A DNA stretch of 39,187 nucleotides, taken from contig NZ_JADEXE010000028.1 in the NCBI RefSeq assembly GCF_015207265.1, forward strand, positions 1 through 39,187. The letters run 5' to 3'. Source of the DNA: Nodosilinea sp. LEGE 07298. GTDB taxonomy: Bacteria; Cyanobacteriota; Cyanobacteriia; Phormidesmidales; Phormidesmidaceae. A model generated the notes under the pieces. That model was not told where the DNA came from. It saw nothing but the letters and a program-made list of their open reading frames with translations, and did not search any database. Shown here in pieces: positions 15,701-23,553 of this stretch. A program made the position numbers and the translations under genes. Position 1 is the first letter of the stretch; each line of letters begins with the position of its first letter.

Positions 15701-17405
15701 TATCCAGGGGTGTATCGATCGCGGCGGCGGTTGTCGACAAAGGGTCGTTGTCAAGAAAGTTGAAGGGATCAGTTGAGATCTCTACTTCGGCAGGACTGAC
15801 TACCGCATCCTCTACACCAAAGTTTGGGTCAGCGCTGGGGCCAGACTTTGGCTCGGCGGTGGCGATTAGTAAATCTGCAAAGGGGTCGTTGTCGTTGAAA
15901 TCGTTGTCACTGGAATCGTTGTCATCTAAGAAAGCTGTGCTGCTCTCCTCGAATGAAGTCGGTTCGCTCACCAGGGCCGGTTCTGGGGTGGTCGATTCTG
16001 GCGTGGCAGCTGGCCCGGCATCAAGGTCATACCCAAATAGGCTAGCCATATCATCGAGGGCACTGCTTTCAGCACCGTCATCGGCCTTGTCATTGCTCCC
16101 ATCATCAGTCAGCAGATCGGCAAATTCCATATCTAAACTGCCGACTGCACTGGCATCGTCAAGATCGAGGTCGTCCAGGGAAACCTCACCTAGTTCGTCT
16201 TCCTCCCACAGATCGCTCAGGCTGTCGGGAGCCCCTTCAAACAAGTCAGCCAGGCTATTGAGTTCTGCTGCTCCTACCTCGGGACCAATGTTCCCATGGG
16301 CGGCATCAGGCACGGTTGGTTCGGTGGGTAGAGGAGCCTCAATCACACCAAAAACAGATTCCAGGCCAGTTTCGGTCATGTTATCAGCCGAGTCTAAGGC
16401 CAGATCGTCTAGCCAATTCTCAGCATTGGTCAAGGCCAGATTGTCGCCACTATCCTCTTCAGCGGCGGCAAACAAATCGGCTAGGTCAGGCTCGTTCGAG
16501 TCATCGTTGAGCGCCTCCGCCAGCAGGGCGTCGAGGGTAGAGTCGTCGCTCAGAGCCGGTTGGGCTTCTGCAATGGCCACTGAGATGGGTAAAAGGGCCT
16601 CCAGCGCCGCAGAGACTTTTACCTGGTTGCTTGCTCCGACCAGCACCTGATCCTGGGCCTGCTTTAGGTCTTTAATGACTACCGGAGCCAGGGTTCGATA
16701 GGTCTGCTCGGGGCTTGCGATCGCCCGCTCAACTGCCCTAGTTAGGGCACACCACTGGGCAAGCTCAAACTGTTCGCCAACGCTGTGCAGCCGCTGACAT
16801 AGCCGTCGCAATTCCTGTCGTGAGGTGTTGCCGTCCGCCTGTTTAAAGGCGGCCAGCATATCGCGCAGCAGAGCCGGAATGTCGCTACGAAAAACCAGCT
16901 GTAGCGCACTGGTTTCAGGATGAACCGTAGCGGCCACTACAGCTGGGCGCGGGGCGGCGGGTGCAGGGACCGCAGGTGGGGCAGCCGCCAGCAGTGCCTC
17001 CAGATGGGCTTCAGCCTGGGCAAAAATTGGCTCCAGCGGGGCCATAATTTCCTGGGCCTGCTCATTGGTCAGACCAAAAGGGCTTTGCAGCTGCTCTAGC
17101 TGCTCCTGCAAACCATCAAAAATTTGCAGCAGCATAGTTTCCATGTCGCGATCGGGGCGCATGGGCGACTCTTTCATCACCTTAAAGAAGTCTTCCATGC
17201 GGTGGCTGGTGCGCTGAATACTGTTCAGCCCCAGCATGGCGGCTCCACCCTTGACCGAGTGAGCAGCCCGAAACACCTCGTTCATCATCTCAGAGTCGTT
17301 GACGGTGTCTGCCAGGTTCAGCAAACCCTGCTCGATAGTATTGAGATGATCCTTGGCTTCTTCAATGAAGTACCCCAAGATGCGTTTTTGATCTTCAGGC
17401 GACAT
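12759..17405 (-). CDS. pilL: Hybrid CheA-type histidine kinase PilL (HmpE equivalent) of the pilus chemosensory system
   Basis: 1548 residues. An Hpt domain (1-110) carries the phospho-His in RAAHSVKGGAAMLG (His49). A degenerate second Hpt-like helix bundle lies at about 165-260, then a roughly 600-residue acidic linker, the dimerisation domain (TMRVSVGHLDTLSNLVGELV), the ATPase domain (LVNNAITHG, ADNGGG, SGRGVGMDVV), a CheW-like domain, and a C-terminal receiver (PTVLIVDDSITVREL, VFCDIEMPRMDG). It autophosphorylates under control of PilJ and PilI and signals to receivers to direct type IV pilus motility. No ordinary P2 domain is seen; the linker repeats F-x-D-L-E-x-L-L. It is the last gene of the pilGHIJL run, 63 bp after pilJ. 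Confidence 0.93.
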   Translation of the reverse strand: MSPEDQKRILGYFIEEAKDHLNTIEQGLLNLADTVNDSEMMNEVFRAAHSVKGGAAMLGLNSIQRTSHRMEDFFKVMKESPMRPDRDMETMLLQIFDGLQEQLEQLQSPFGLTNEQAQEIMAPLEPIFAQAEAHLEALLAAAPPAVPAPAAPRPAVVAATVHPETSALQLVFRSDIPALLRDMLAAFKQADGNTSRQELRRLCQRLHSVGEQFELAQWCALTRAVERAIASPEQTYRTLAPVVIKDLKQAQDQVLVGASNQVKVSAALEALLPISVAIAEAQPALSDDSTLDALLAEALNDDSNEPDLADLFAAAEEDSGDNLALTNAENWLDDLALDSADNMTETGLESVFGVIEAPLPTEPTVPDAAHGNIGPEVGAAELNSLADLFEGAPDSLSDLWEEDELGEVSLDDLDLDDASAVGSLDMEFADLLTDDGSNDKADDGAESSALDDMASLFGYDLDAGPAATPESTTPEPALVSEPTSFEESSTAFLDDNDSSDNDFNDNDPFADLLIATAEPKSGPSADPNFGVEDAVVSPAEVEISTDPFNFLDNDPLSTTAAAIDTPLDNYDFFEVEDPDSAAAIHDEVEEVDSFFGADDDFIEDDDAHTMPELNLELDNAGNGATSHDNGLFGNARTELSFPDRATASPATAEVGNLFEESEAVLDDPFDDPFSELSFDDDDSSLAFDDPFSHEPEQDLTATQADTGFDAPLEEAEDSDLDSTNLEGAAPEATVAEPTDEDDGFADLESLLDDGGTEASFFSDLGDGWDNELEQPGEFLDSESVSESRNGDTASSAAPMMASQGFDDTDFDDLEALLGEETQDYSPETIDRPGTSPSAPNLTASDRRFDGNDNDEFDDLEKLLEEADQLGGSAPALGSRRAASAQVSRRSPRRAAGTADQTMRVSVGHLDTLSNLVGELVVNRNSLEQDQERLRQFLDNLLNQVSQLNDVGQRMRDLYERSLLESSLIANRQAFALGVSSSDRGGGHATGATFDALEMDRFTGFHTLSQEMIELIVRVREASSDIEFTIDSTDQIARQFRQVTTQLQEGLNKARMVPFGQTADRLPRAVRDISLKCGKEAQLVVEGRDTLIDKMILERLYDPMTHLVNNAITHGIESPEERLANGKGREGTITVRAFYQGNQTVIYIADNGGGINPAVVKAKALKQGLITPDEAQTMSEIEVYDLLFLPGFSTRDQADDFSGRGVGMDVVRTALSDIRGSITIESEVGKGTSFTIRLPLTLSITKALSCVNNQARIAFPMDGVEDMFDVPKERIQTDDQGHSCILWRDTLLPFRPLGELLRFNRSLGRGRVYGGPQDEDVVSMVVLRSASTFIALQVDQVIGEQEIVIKQLEGPVPKPIGIAGATVLGDGRVMPIADVLELIDLASGRLRRDASTSLWTQTVDEEPVEAVIHTDPTVLIVDDSITVRELLSMSFNKVGYRVEQARDGQEAWEKLRSGLPCDLVFCDIEMPRMDGLELLSRMQKDSDLSQVPIAMLTSRGADRHRQMAIDLGAKGYFTKPYLEEMLLDAAQRMLKGENMIRRKTEEPAS

Positions 17406-17468
17406 GTCAATTCCCCTCTGAATGCTTTTCTACCTTGACTGGCTCACTCCCGTTGGGCTGAACTGCAC

Positions 17469-20108
17469 CTAGCTATCCGTTTTTTCCACCTTAAAGCGCT
17501 CCACCGAGGTCAGCAGATCGCGGGCAACCCCCACCAGGTTTTGCAGCGACCCCGACACCCGCTGGGCCTCCTGAGAGGTTTCCTGGGCCGTCAACTCTAC
17601 CGATTGCATAACCTGGGCCACCGCGCGCGAGGTTTCGGTTTGCTCTACGGTATCGGCGGTAATCGATCGCACCAGTACGTCAATGCGGTTCGACACCTGA
17701 ATAATGTCTTCCAGCGATCGCTTCGCCTGTTCGGCCAGGCGAGTGCCCTCGATTACCTGCTGCGTGCCCTCTTCCATGGCGGTCATTACCCCGCCAGTCT
17801 CACTCTGAATTTGCAGCACGATCTGCTCAATTTCCTTCGAGGCTTTAGCCGCGCGGTCGGCCAGCTGCCGTACCTCGTCCGCCACAATCGCGAAGCCGCG
17901 ACCCGCCTCCCCAGCTCGGGCCGCCTCAATACTGGCATTGAGGGCCAGCAGGTTGGTCCGGGAAGCAATCTGCGAAATCAACGCCACGATCTTGGAAATC
18001 TCCTGGGAAGACTCAGCCAGTCGCTTCACCTTGCGTGTGGTTTCCGCCACCGTTTCGCGAATCTCCAGAATGCCCGCCACCGTGCGCTCCACCGATTCGC
18101 CCCCCTTGAGCGCGGTCGACGATGCTGTCCGCGCCACTTCTTCCGCCTCGCGAGCGCTCTCTGCCACCCGCTGAATCGAGTCGGTCATCACCTGTACTGA
18201 GTTCAGCGTCACCGCCAGCTCTTCGGCCTGACGCAGCGCATCTGCCGACAGGCTGCGGGCAAAAATCTCGTTTTCGGTCGAGCCCTTACTGACCTGACGA
18301 GCCGCCACACTCACCTGCTCCACAATCTCCCGCAGGTTTTGAATGGTGAGGTTAAACGAGTCGGCTACGGCCCCCAGCACGTCGGCGGTGACCTCTGCCT
18401 GCACAGTCAGGTCACCCCGGGCCGCCCCTTCCACGTCATCGAGTAGGCGAATCACCTGGCGCTGCAGGTCTTCCTTCGCCTGCTCTTGCTCCTGGGCCTT
18501 GCGCTGGGCCTCGCTGGTCGTCGTTAAGATCACCCGCGACATTTTGTTGAAGCTGCTGGCCAACCGACCAAACTCGTCTTCGGTAAACACCGTAGCTCGG
18601 GCTGATAAATTACCCTGAATCACAGTGTCAAACTGGTGCTGTAGGTCATCAACGCTGCGTTTTATCTGGCGATGGGCTAAATGCCCTGCCCCCATAGCTG
18701 CACCAAATCCTGCGACCCCGCCTGCCAAGGCCATAGCGGCATGCACCACTTTGGGCATTGGTCGCTCTGACTGTAGGGTAGAAGCCGCAAAGCTGATTAC
18801 GCCTACGGCCAATGCTGAGGCTACCCCGGCAGCTACAGCCACCATGAGTTCTTTGCCTGGTAGGGGAGCGTTATCTAAAAAGCCCAGCCAGTCTTGCTCT
18901 GTGGAGACCGCTTCGACATCTTGATGATCGGTTTGGGTAAAGACAGGCAGACTGTCGGTGGCACCGGCAATGCTAAAAATATCGTCATCACTAATGATGG
19001 CCTGATCGTTAATATCGCTGAGATCGAAGGCCGAGGTGCCGCTACTGTAGCCACTGTTGTCATCGGTGGAGGTCAGCCCTGAGGTGCCTACTGATGGCGT
19101 AGTAAACCCGGCTGAACTGTCAGACAGCTCAAAATCGGGTAGGTTGCCTAGGTCGTCGAAATCGCTAAATTCGTCTAAAAAGTCGACGTTATTGCTGGGT
19201 TGAGCGCTGTCCTCTAGTTCTGGTGTATAGCCGTTGTCAGCATAGATATCATAGTCACCATTGAGACTATCACCAGCGGTATCGAGGTCGTCGTTTAGCA
19301 AGTCAGGTTCGGGGGCAAACACCGTCATATCATCGCCGCCGTCATCGGCGGGAGGCCAATCTGCGTTAGGGCTTGCGGCGGCTAGACCTGTATTGCTGTA
19401 AGGGTCACCATAGCCTTCAGGTGCAGACCCAAACGGATCGTCGGAGTCACCCACCTCGAAGGAATCAATCGAGGCATCATCATCATCAAAGGTGATGTCA
19501 TCCACGCTCTCCTGGCCTTCTAACCAACTGCTCCCATTAGAGTCAACTCCAAAGCTAGGGCTAGTATCGCCGGGGTTTGCCGCAAAGGGGTCGTCGCTGC
19601 TAAAAGGATCGGTGGCAAAGGGATCAGCCAGGGAGTTAGCACCTGCTGCTACTGAGTTGGGTAGGTCGTCCTCTAGGCTCATATCGCTTAAATCTAGATG
19701 TCTGTCCGATACGCTTGCTGCACCAGTGGCCCCCAGACCGCTTTCTAAATCCATTGATAGGGAGGCACCCGCATCAAAGAAGGTGTCTCCAGTATCCGTT
19801 TCGTAGCCTATAGACGCCTCAGATGCTTCGGAGGCAAACTGGTTAGCGTAGTCGAGGCCGTTACTGGCGTAGTCGACGTACTCTGGCTCAGAGGTCAGAT
19901 CGAGCACTGCACTGTACTGAGCGGCTGCCACCTCGTAGCGCTGCAAGCCATAGCAGTAAATATGGCCTCGTAGCAGCAGTACGCTAGGGTCTTCGGGATA
20001 GTCGGCAGCGAGCTGATCGATAACCGATGCGGCCTCTGGGTAGTTGCCCTGTACGTAAGCTCTTTCTGCCTTTTGATAGGCTTGAGAGTAATCAATGCCT
20101 GAAGCCAT
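17469..20108 (-). CDS. pilJ: Methyl-accepting chemotaxis protein PilJ (HmpD equivalent), TPR-input type
   Basis: 879 residues from the ATG at 20108, chosen for its upstream GGAG and because [19 protein letters not shown] is the family start; the frame runs further into pilI. Residues 1-95 are TPR-like. Residues about 100-410 are acidic and D/S-rich (repeated DDPF). Two membrane helices (about 421-443 and 454-476) are joined by roughly 10 residues, followed by a HAMP domain (about 478-530), a second HAMP-like segment (about 548-610) and the MA signalling hairpin with [20 protein letters not shown] and [16 protein letters not shown]. It relays signal to PilL through PilI. There is no GAF or bilin domain and no periplasmic sensor, so input must reach the cytoplasmic TPRs or the membrane. 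Confidence 0.93.
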   Translation of the reverse strand: MASGIDYSQAYQKAERAYVQGNYPEAASVIDQLAADYPEDPSVLLLRGHIYCYGLQRYEVAAAQYSAVLDLTSEPEYVDYASNGLDYANQFASEASEASIGYETDTGDTFFDAGASLSMDLESGLGATGAASVSDRHLDLSDMSLEDDLPNSVAAGANSLADPFATDPFSSDDPFAANPGDTSPSFGVDSNGSSWLEGQESVDDITFDDDDASIDSFEVGDSDDPFGSAPEGYGDPYSNTGLAAASPNADWPPADDGGDDMTVFAPEPDLLNDDLDTAGDSLNGDYDIYADNGYTPELEDSAQPSNNVDFLDEFSDFDDLGNLPDFELSDSSAGFTTPSVGTSGLTSTDDNSGYSSGTSAFDLSDINDQAIISDDDIFSIAGATDSLPVFTQTDHQDVEAVSTEQDWLGFLDNAPLPGKELMVAVAAGVASALAVGVISFAASTLQSERPMPKVVHAAMALAGGVAGFGAAMGAGHLAHRQIKRSVDDLQHQFDTVIQGNLSARATVFTEDEFGRLASSFNKMSRVILTTTSEAQRKAQEQEQAKEDLQRQVIRLLDDVEGAARGDLTVQAEVTADVLGAVADSFNLTIQNLREIVEQVSVAARQVSKGSTENEIFARSLSADALRQAEELAVTLNSVQVMTDSIQRVAESAREAEEVARTASSTALKGGESVERTVAGILEIRETVAETTRKVKRLAESSQEISKIVALISQIASRTNLLALNASIEAARAGEAGRGFAIVADEVRQLADRAAKASKEIEQIVLQIQSETGGVMTAMEEGTQQVIEGTRLAEQAKRSLEDIIQVSNRIDVLVRSITADTVEQTETSRAVAQVMQSVELTAQETSQEAQRVSGSLQNLVGVARDLLTSVERFKVEKTDS

Positions 20109-20160
20109 GGTCTTCTCCTGCCGGTGCAAGTGTCCTAAGGGGGTTAAGGATGCGCTAAGC

Positions 20161-20691
20161 CTAGGTGGCCCAGCGGGCTGAACGAATAACAGCGACGTGG
20201 TCGAGCAGCCTGAGGGTTTTGTTGTCCTCAGTGTCGATGACCCATTCACCGCGCAAAAAGGGTGCCATCGTATCTGGGCTAGTGTCAGATGCCTGAGTTT
20301 TATCAGGGTTGAGCCAGCGGGTGCCGACAATTCGGTTAACGGCCAAGCCTAACATAGTTCCCTGATCCTCAATGGCGATGACTGAGATCTCGGGGCGATC
20401 GGTGTTGAGCACCGATGAATACCCCAGAAATTGGCCCAGGTCGGCCACCCACACCACCCGCCCCTGCTCGTTTAGGGTACCCAGCAACAGATGCGATACG
20501 TTGGGAATGGGAGTAATGCGATCGGGAGGCTGTTCAATAATGCGGCGAATGCCGGTGGCGGGCAGCGCGAACTCGTCTTCAGCGGTGACAAAAAACCGCA
20601 AGAATAGTTCGCCATCAGGTGTTTCCAGCTCTTGCAGCTCTGGATCTTGGTCTTGCCCAGTCTGGGTGAGAAAATCAGGATTGCCTACCAT
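20161..20691 (-). CDS. pilI: CheW-like coupling protein PilI (HmpC equivalent)
   Basis: 176 residues with a CheW fold: [20 protein letters not shown], then an [20 protein letters not shown] core and the C-terminal [20 protein letters not shown] strands. The first 25 residues are a variable acidic tail. It bridges the PilJ receptor and the PilL kinase at the membrane-associated array. It begins 71 bp after pilH and ends 52 bp before pilJ, so it is in the same operon. Confidence 0.9.
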   Translation of the reverse strand: MVGNPDFLTQTGQDQDPELQELETPDGELFLRFFVTAEDEFALPATGIRRIIEQPPDRITPIPNVSHLLLGTLNEQGRVVWVADLGQFLGYSSVLNTDRPEISVIAIEDQGTMLGLAVNRIVGTRWLNPDKTQASDTSPDTMAPFLRGEWVIDTEDNKTLRLLDHVAVIRSARWAT

Positions 20692-20762
20692 AACACCGTT
20701 AATACGTGATTCCTCTTGTTGCCTGTGCTTGTTCTGCTCTCGTTGAGTAATGCCCCATAGCG

Positions 20763-21128
20763 TTATGCTCTCAGGAGTTGCTTGACCGTGCCTACCAGTT
20801 CAGTGGGCTGAAACGGCTTGGCGATATAGGCGTCTGCGCCCTGTTTCATGCCCCAGTAGCGATCGAACTCTTCACCCTTAGAGGAACACATGACCACCGG
20901 CACATTCTGGGTAGACGGATCAGCTTTAATGCGACGACATAGCTCATAGCCATTCATGCGGGGCATAACGATGTCGAGCACAACCATATCGGGGCGCTGA
21001 CTCTGCATTTGCTCTAGGGCTTCCATGCCATCGTTGGCAACGGTGACCTGGAAGCCAATACCTCGTAGGAGCTTGGTAATCATTTCCCGCTGAGGAACGC
21101 TGTCTTCTACCACCAGAACTGTGCTCAT
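20763..21128 (-). CDS. pilH: CheY-like response regulator PilH (HmpB equivalent)
   Basis: 121-residue single receiver domain from the ATG at 21128; the frame continues upstream to a TTG at 21167, but MSTVLVVEDSVPQREM is the natural start. The acidic pocket is VVEDS, the phospho-acceptor lies in MVVLDIVMPRMNGYELC, and the switch Ser and Lys are in VVMCSSKGEE and YIAKPFQP. There is no output domain, so it acts by protein contact, probably on the pilus motor or PilL. It is second in the cluster. Confidence 0.92.
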   Translation of the reverse strand: MSTVLVVEDSVPQREMITKLLRGIGFQVTVANDGMEALEQMQSQRPDMVVLDIVMPRMNGYELCRRIKADPSTQNVPVVMCSSKGEEFDRYWGMKQGADAYIAKPFQPTELVGTVKQLLRA

Positions 21129-21167
21129 AGGTTGGTTCAAAAGGCCTGCTGGATAGCCAGAGATCAA

Positions 21168-21194
21168 CCGGTAGCCAGAGGCTTATACTACCGG
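21168..21194 (-). promoter_or_regulatory. Inverted repeat upstream of pilH
   Basis: CCGGTAG (21168-21174) and CTACCGG (21188-21194) are a perfect 7-bp inverted repeat with a 13-base spacer that contains a TATA-like run. It sits in the 253-bp gap between pilG and pilH, so pilH may have its own promoter or a leader hairpin. Confidence 0.4.
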
Positions 21195-21381
21195 CGTTCA
21201 GGGCTTAGAGCGAAGGCTAACCGCGTTATACGCAGTTTCTAAAACCTCCAAACCTGTGACTCTAAAGTACCCTCAAATGCAGAAGATGCTGTCGGTTTAG
21301 ATAAATTAATCAACCCGGTTGTTTAGATTATGGCGAATCTTATCGGAATTGATGCAAAAACCCTGTTCAGACTAAGGAATG

Positions 21382-22653
21382 TTACCGGGGTAGGGAAGCT
21401 TGGCTAAAGTCAATGTCAAATTCGTCTTCGATGGCTTCGGCCAGCAGCATGTCGGGGCAAGGTCGATTGAGGTCACCGGGGCCAACATACTTTTCGACTA
21501 GGGCCAGCAGCTCATCAGGACCAAAGGGTTTGGTCAGATAGTCGGTGGCCCCTACCATTCTGGCTTTAACCCGATCTAAAAAGCCGTCTTTACCCGTGAG
21601 CATGACGATGGGAGTCTGACGAAAGGCACTGGAGTGCCTGAGCATGGCGCACAGCTCATAGCCGTCGAGCTCTGGCATGGTGATGTCACAGAGAATCAGG
21701 TTGGGCTGTAGCTGGAATAATAACCCCAGTGCTTTGAGAGGGTTACCAATAGAGGTGGCCTCGTAGCCTTGACCATCGAGAACACGCTCTACGGCTTGAC
21801 GAACAGTGGCACTGTCGTCTACGCAGACAATACGGGGTAGGCGATCTGGTCCAGGCCGCTGGGTACTGGGAGCAGAGCTTGCCTCGGTGGGGCTGTATAT
21901 CAGGCTGATTTGGCCTTGCTGAATGGCGGGAACCAGGCTGCGGGCGACACTGAGAAGATCACGGTTGAGATAGCGGGCAATGCGCCGAATCGACGTTTTG
22001 CCGTCCATCCAGGTGACCATGCGCTGGTAGACCTGGCTGGATACGCTGGCGCGAAAGGCATCTGGATCTAGCAACACTGGGCACTGATCAGGCGATTGTA
22101 GATGGGGGTGCAGCTGATGCCAGGTTTGTATTTGCTGGGTTATGCCCGCCATCAGATCGCTGATAGTGTGGGTCATAAGTTGGGGGCTGAGGGCTGAGCT
22201 GAGCTGAAATACAAAGGCCCCGTGGTGCAGGCTGAGTAGGTCAAACAGCGTTTCGTGTACCATGTGGCCGAGAATAGTGCGGCCCTGGTCAGGGGTAATT
22301 AGATGCTTCTCTAGTAATGCCCACAGGGTGCCGTATTCCAAGGAGTTAAAGGCGGCGATCGCGGCGGTGGTGCTGGGGTCGGGCAGCGACTGGTCAATGC
22401 CGTAGCGGTGCAGATGGTCCCGCAGGCGATCGAGTTTGTTGTCGGTGGCACCCGCGTAAACAAGCTGACCATTGGCTAAAAACACTAGCCACGAGGGTGG
22501 GGCAGAGGTTGTTAAGGCCCCATCAAAGGGCTGCCCTAGGGGCTGATTGCTGCCACTGCCGTAGCTTTCCAGGTATAGCTCACCTGTGCGCTGCCCTAGT
22601 TCAATGAGCTGCAAAATGCTGCGAATATCGATTTCTGACAGATAACCCTGCAT
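21382..22653 (-). CDS. pilG: PatA-type response regulator PilG (HmpA equivalent)
   Basis: 423 residues from the ATG at 22653 (MQGYLSEIDIRSILQLIELG is the usual family start); a further ATG at 22719 adds 22 residues. The N-terminal PATAN/DUF4388-type region spans about 1-270, and the C-terminal receiver has IVCVDDSATVRQAVERVL, LILCDITMPELDG (phospho-Asp) and DYLTKPFGPDELL. Proteins of this build control pilus position and heterocyst pattern (PatA) or phototaxis (PixG). It is the first gene of the cluster and is separated from hmpF by a long divergent spacer. Confidence 0.9.
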   Translation of the reverse strand: MQGYLSEIDIRSILQLIELGQRTGELYLESYGSGSNQPLGQPFDGALTTSAPPSWLVFLANGQLVYAGATDNKLDRLRDHLHRYGIDQSLPDPSTTAAIAAFNSLEYGTLWALLEKHLITPDQGRTILGHMVHETLFDLLSLHHGAFVFQLSSALSPQLMTHTISDLMAGITQQIQTWHQLHPHLQSPDQCPVLLDPDAFRASVSSQVYQRMVTWMDGKTSIRRIARYLNRDLLSVARSLVPAIQQGQISLIYSPTEASSAPSTQRPGPDRLPRIVCVDDSATVRQAVERVLDGQGYEATSIGNPLKALGLLFQLQPNLILCDITMPELDGYELCAMLRHSSAFRQTPIVMLTGKDGFLDRVKARMVGATDYLTKPFGPDELLALVEKYVGPGDLNRPCPDMLLAEAIEDEFDIDFSQASLPR

Positions 22654-23157
22654 GAGGCAACCCAAAGATGGGAACGGTACCTGGCTGACTAGGCCATAGC
22701 GTGTGAGTTTGATCAGCATGCCCTAATCAGAATTCCGATCGTACCTTCAAGTCCTACAGGTCTGGCCTCAAGGGCAAATCAGCACCCTGTGTCGATAGGA
22801 GCAAGGTGCGGTAAGTCGACGGAGCAGGCTTAGAAATCAAGGCGCACTGGTTGGTTGAGGCGCGTAGAGCTAGTAGGGCAGAGCACGGCTGATACTAGAG
22901 CTTTTAAGCTTGTCCTTAGTATAAAGCGCTTTGCTAAGGAATATTCTACCGATAGCGTTCCTTATTCCTTGCTTGTCAGCAGGATTTTTGGGAATCTTAG
23001 GGGCAAGTCTTTCCTCGGGGTATCACTTGGCTAAAGTTGGTTATTAGACCGGCGGGGCGGTTCTACCGGTCCAAAATTAGCTAAAATTCCAGTTAGCTTT
23101 GGCAGCCGCACTAACATCCCTATTAATATCCCTTAGAGGGCGATCGCAGTTCACTAT

Positions 23158-23186
23158 GATTTGAGAGGTCGGAGATTTGAGAGGTC
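23158..23186 (+). repeat. 16-bp-period direct repeat
   Basis: GATTTGAGAGGTC occurs at 23158-23170 and again at 23174-23186, a spacing of 16 bp, in the pilG-hmpF spacer. It could be a tandem binding site or a chance duplication. Confidence 0.6.
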
Positions 23187-23274
23187 AGCACTTTTGGGTA
23201 GCCTCAGCGCTAGGGAAACACTACTCCCCTTCTAGGCCTAGGGCGTTGCGACCAGGGCCTGCCATAGATTTATT

Positions 23275-23302
23275 GAGAACCTCAGAGTGAGAACCTCGGA
23301 GT
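23275..23302 (+). repeat. 14-bp tandem repeat
   Basis: GAGAACCTCAGAGT (23275-23288) is followed directly by GAGAACCTCGGAGT (23289-23302), one mismatch. It lies about 250 bp upstream of the hmpF start. Confidence 0.65.
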
Positions 23303-23553
23303 AAGGCTAGGATAGGTGACAGACGGGGGTGTGAATTTAATCCTTAAGTAGGGTTCTAAATAGACCCAGAACTCTCTGATTGTGTGTTGAAGCACATTAA
23401 ATTGAGCCCCAATAGGTTTTACGTAGACAGGCAGCTACCTCTCTACCCCAAACCTGCTCTTATAATTTCCCCCATCTTTCTACTGAGTCTTTAAAATTAC
23501 TACATCAGATTTAATTTCCTAGAGTAACGTTATAAGCCACGAGGACCACCAGC

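Larger units (their letters stand above)
22720..23553. promoter_or_regulatory. 834-bp divergent control region between pilG and hmpF
   Basis: No ORF that I can support lies here. It contains two pairs of direct repeats (annotated separately) and an inverted repeat GACCGG/CCGGTC (23047-23052 with 23066-23071). It should hold the promoters of the pil operon (minus) and hmpF (plus). If pilG starts at 22653 the spacer is 900 bp. Confidence 0.6.

Noticed and set aside
15748-16650. 300-codon plus-strand frame opposite the pilL linker
   Set aside because: Ser/Leu-rich sequence is the mirror of Asp/Ser codons; pilL is clearly the coding strand.
20109-20330. Upstream extension of pilJ frame into pilI
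   Set aside because: It would overlap pilI heavily; the ATG at 20108 has a good ribosome site and the family start sequence.
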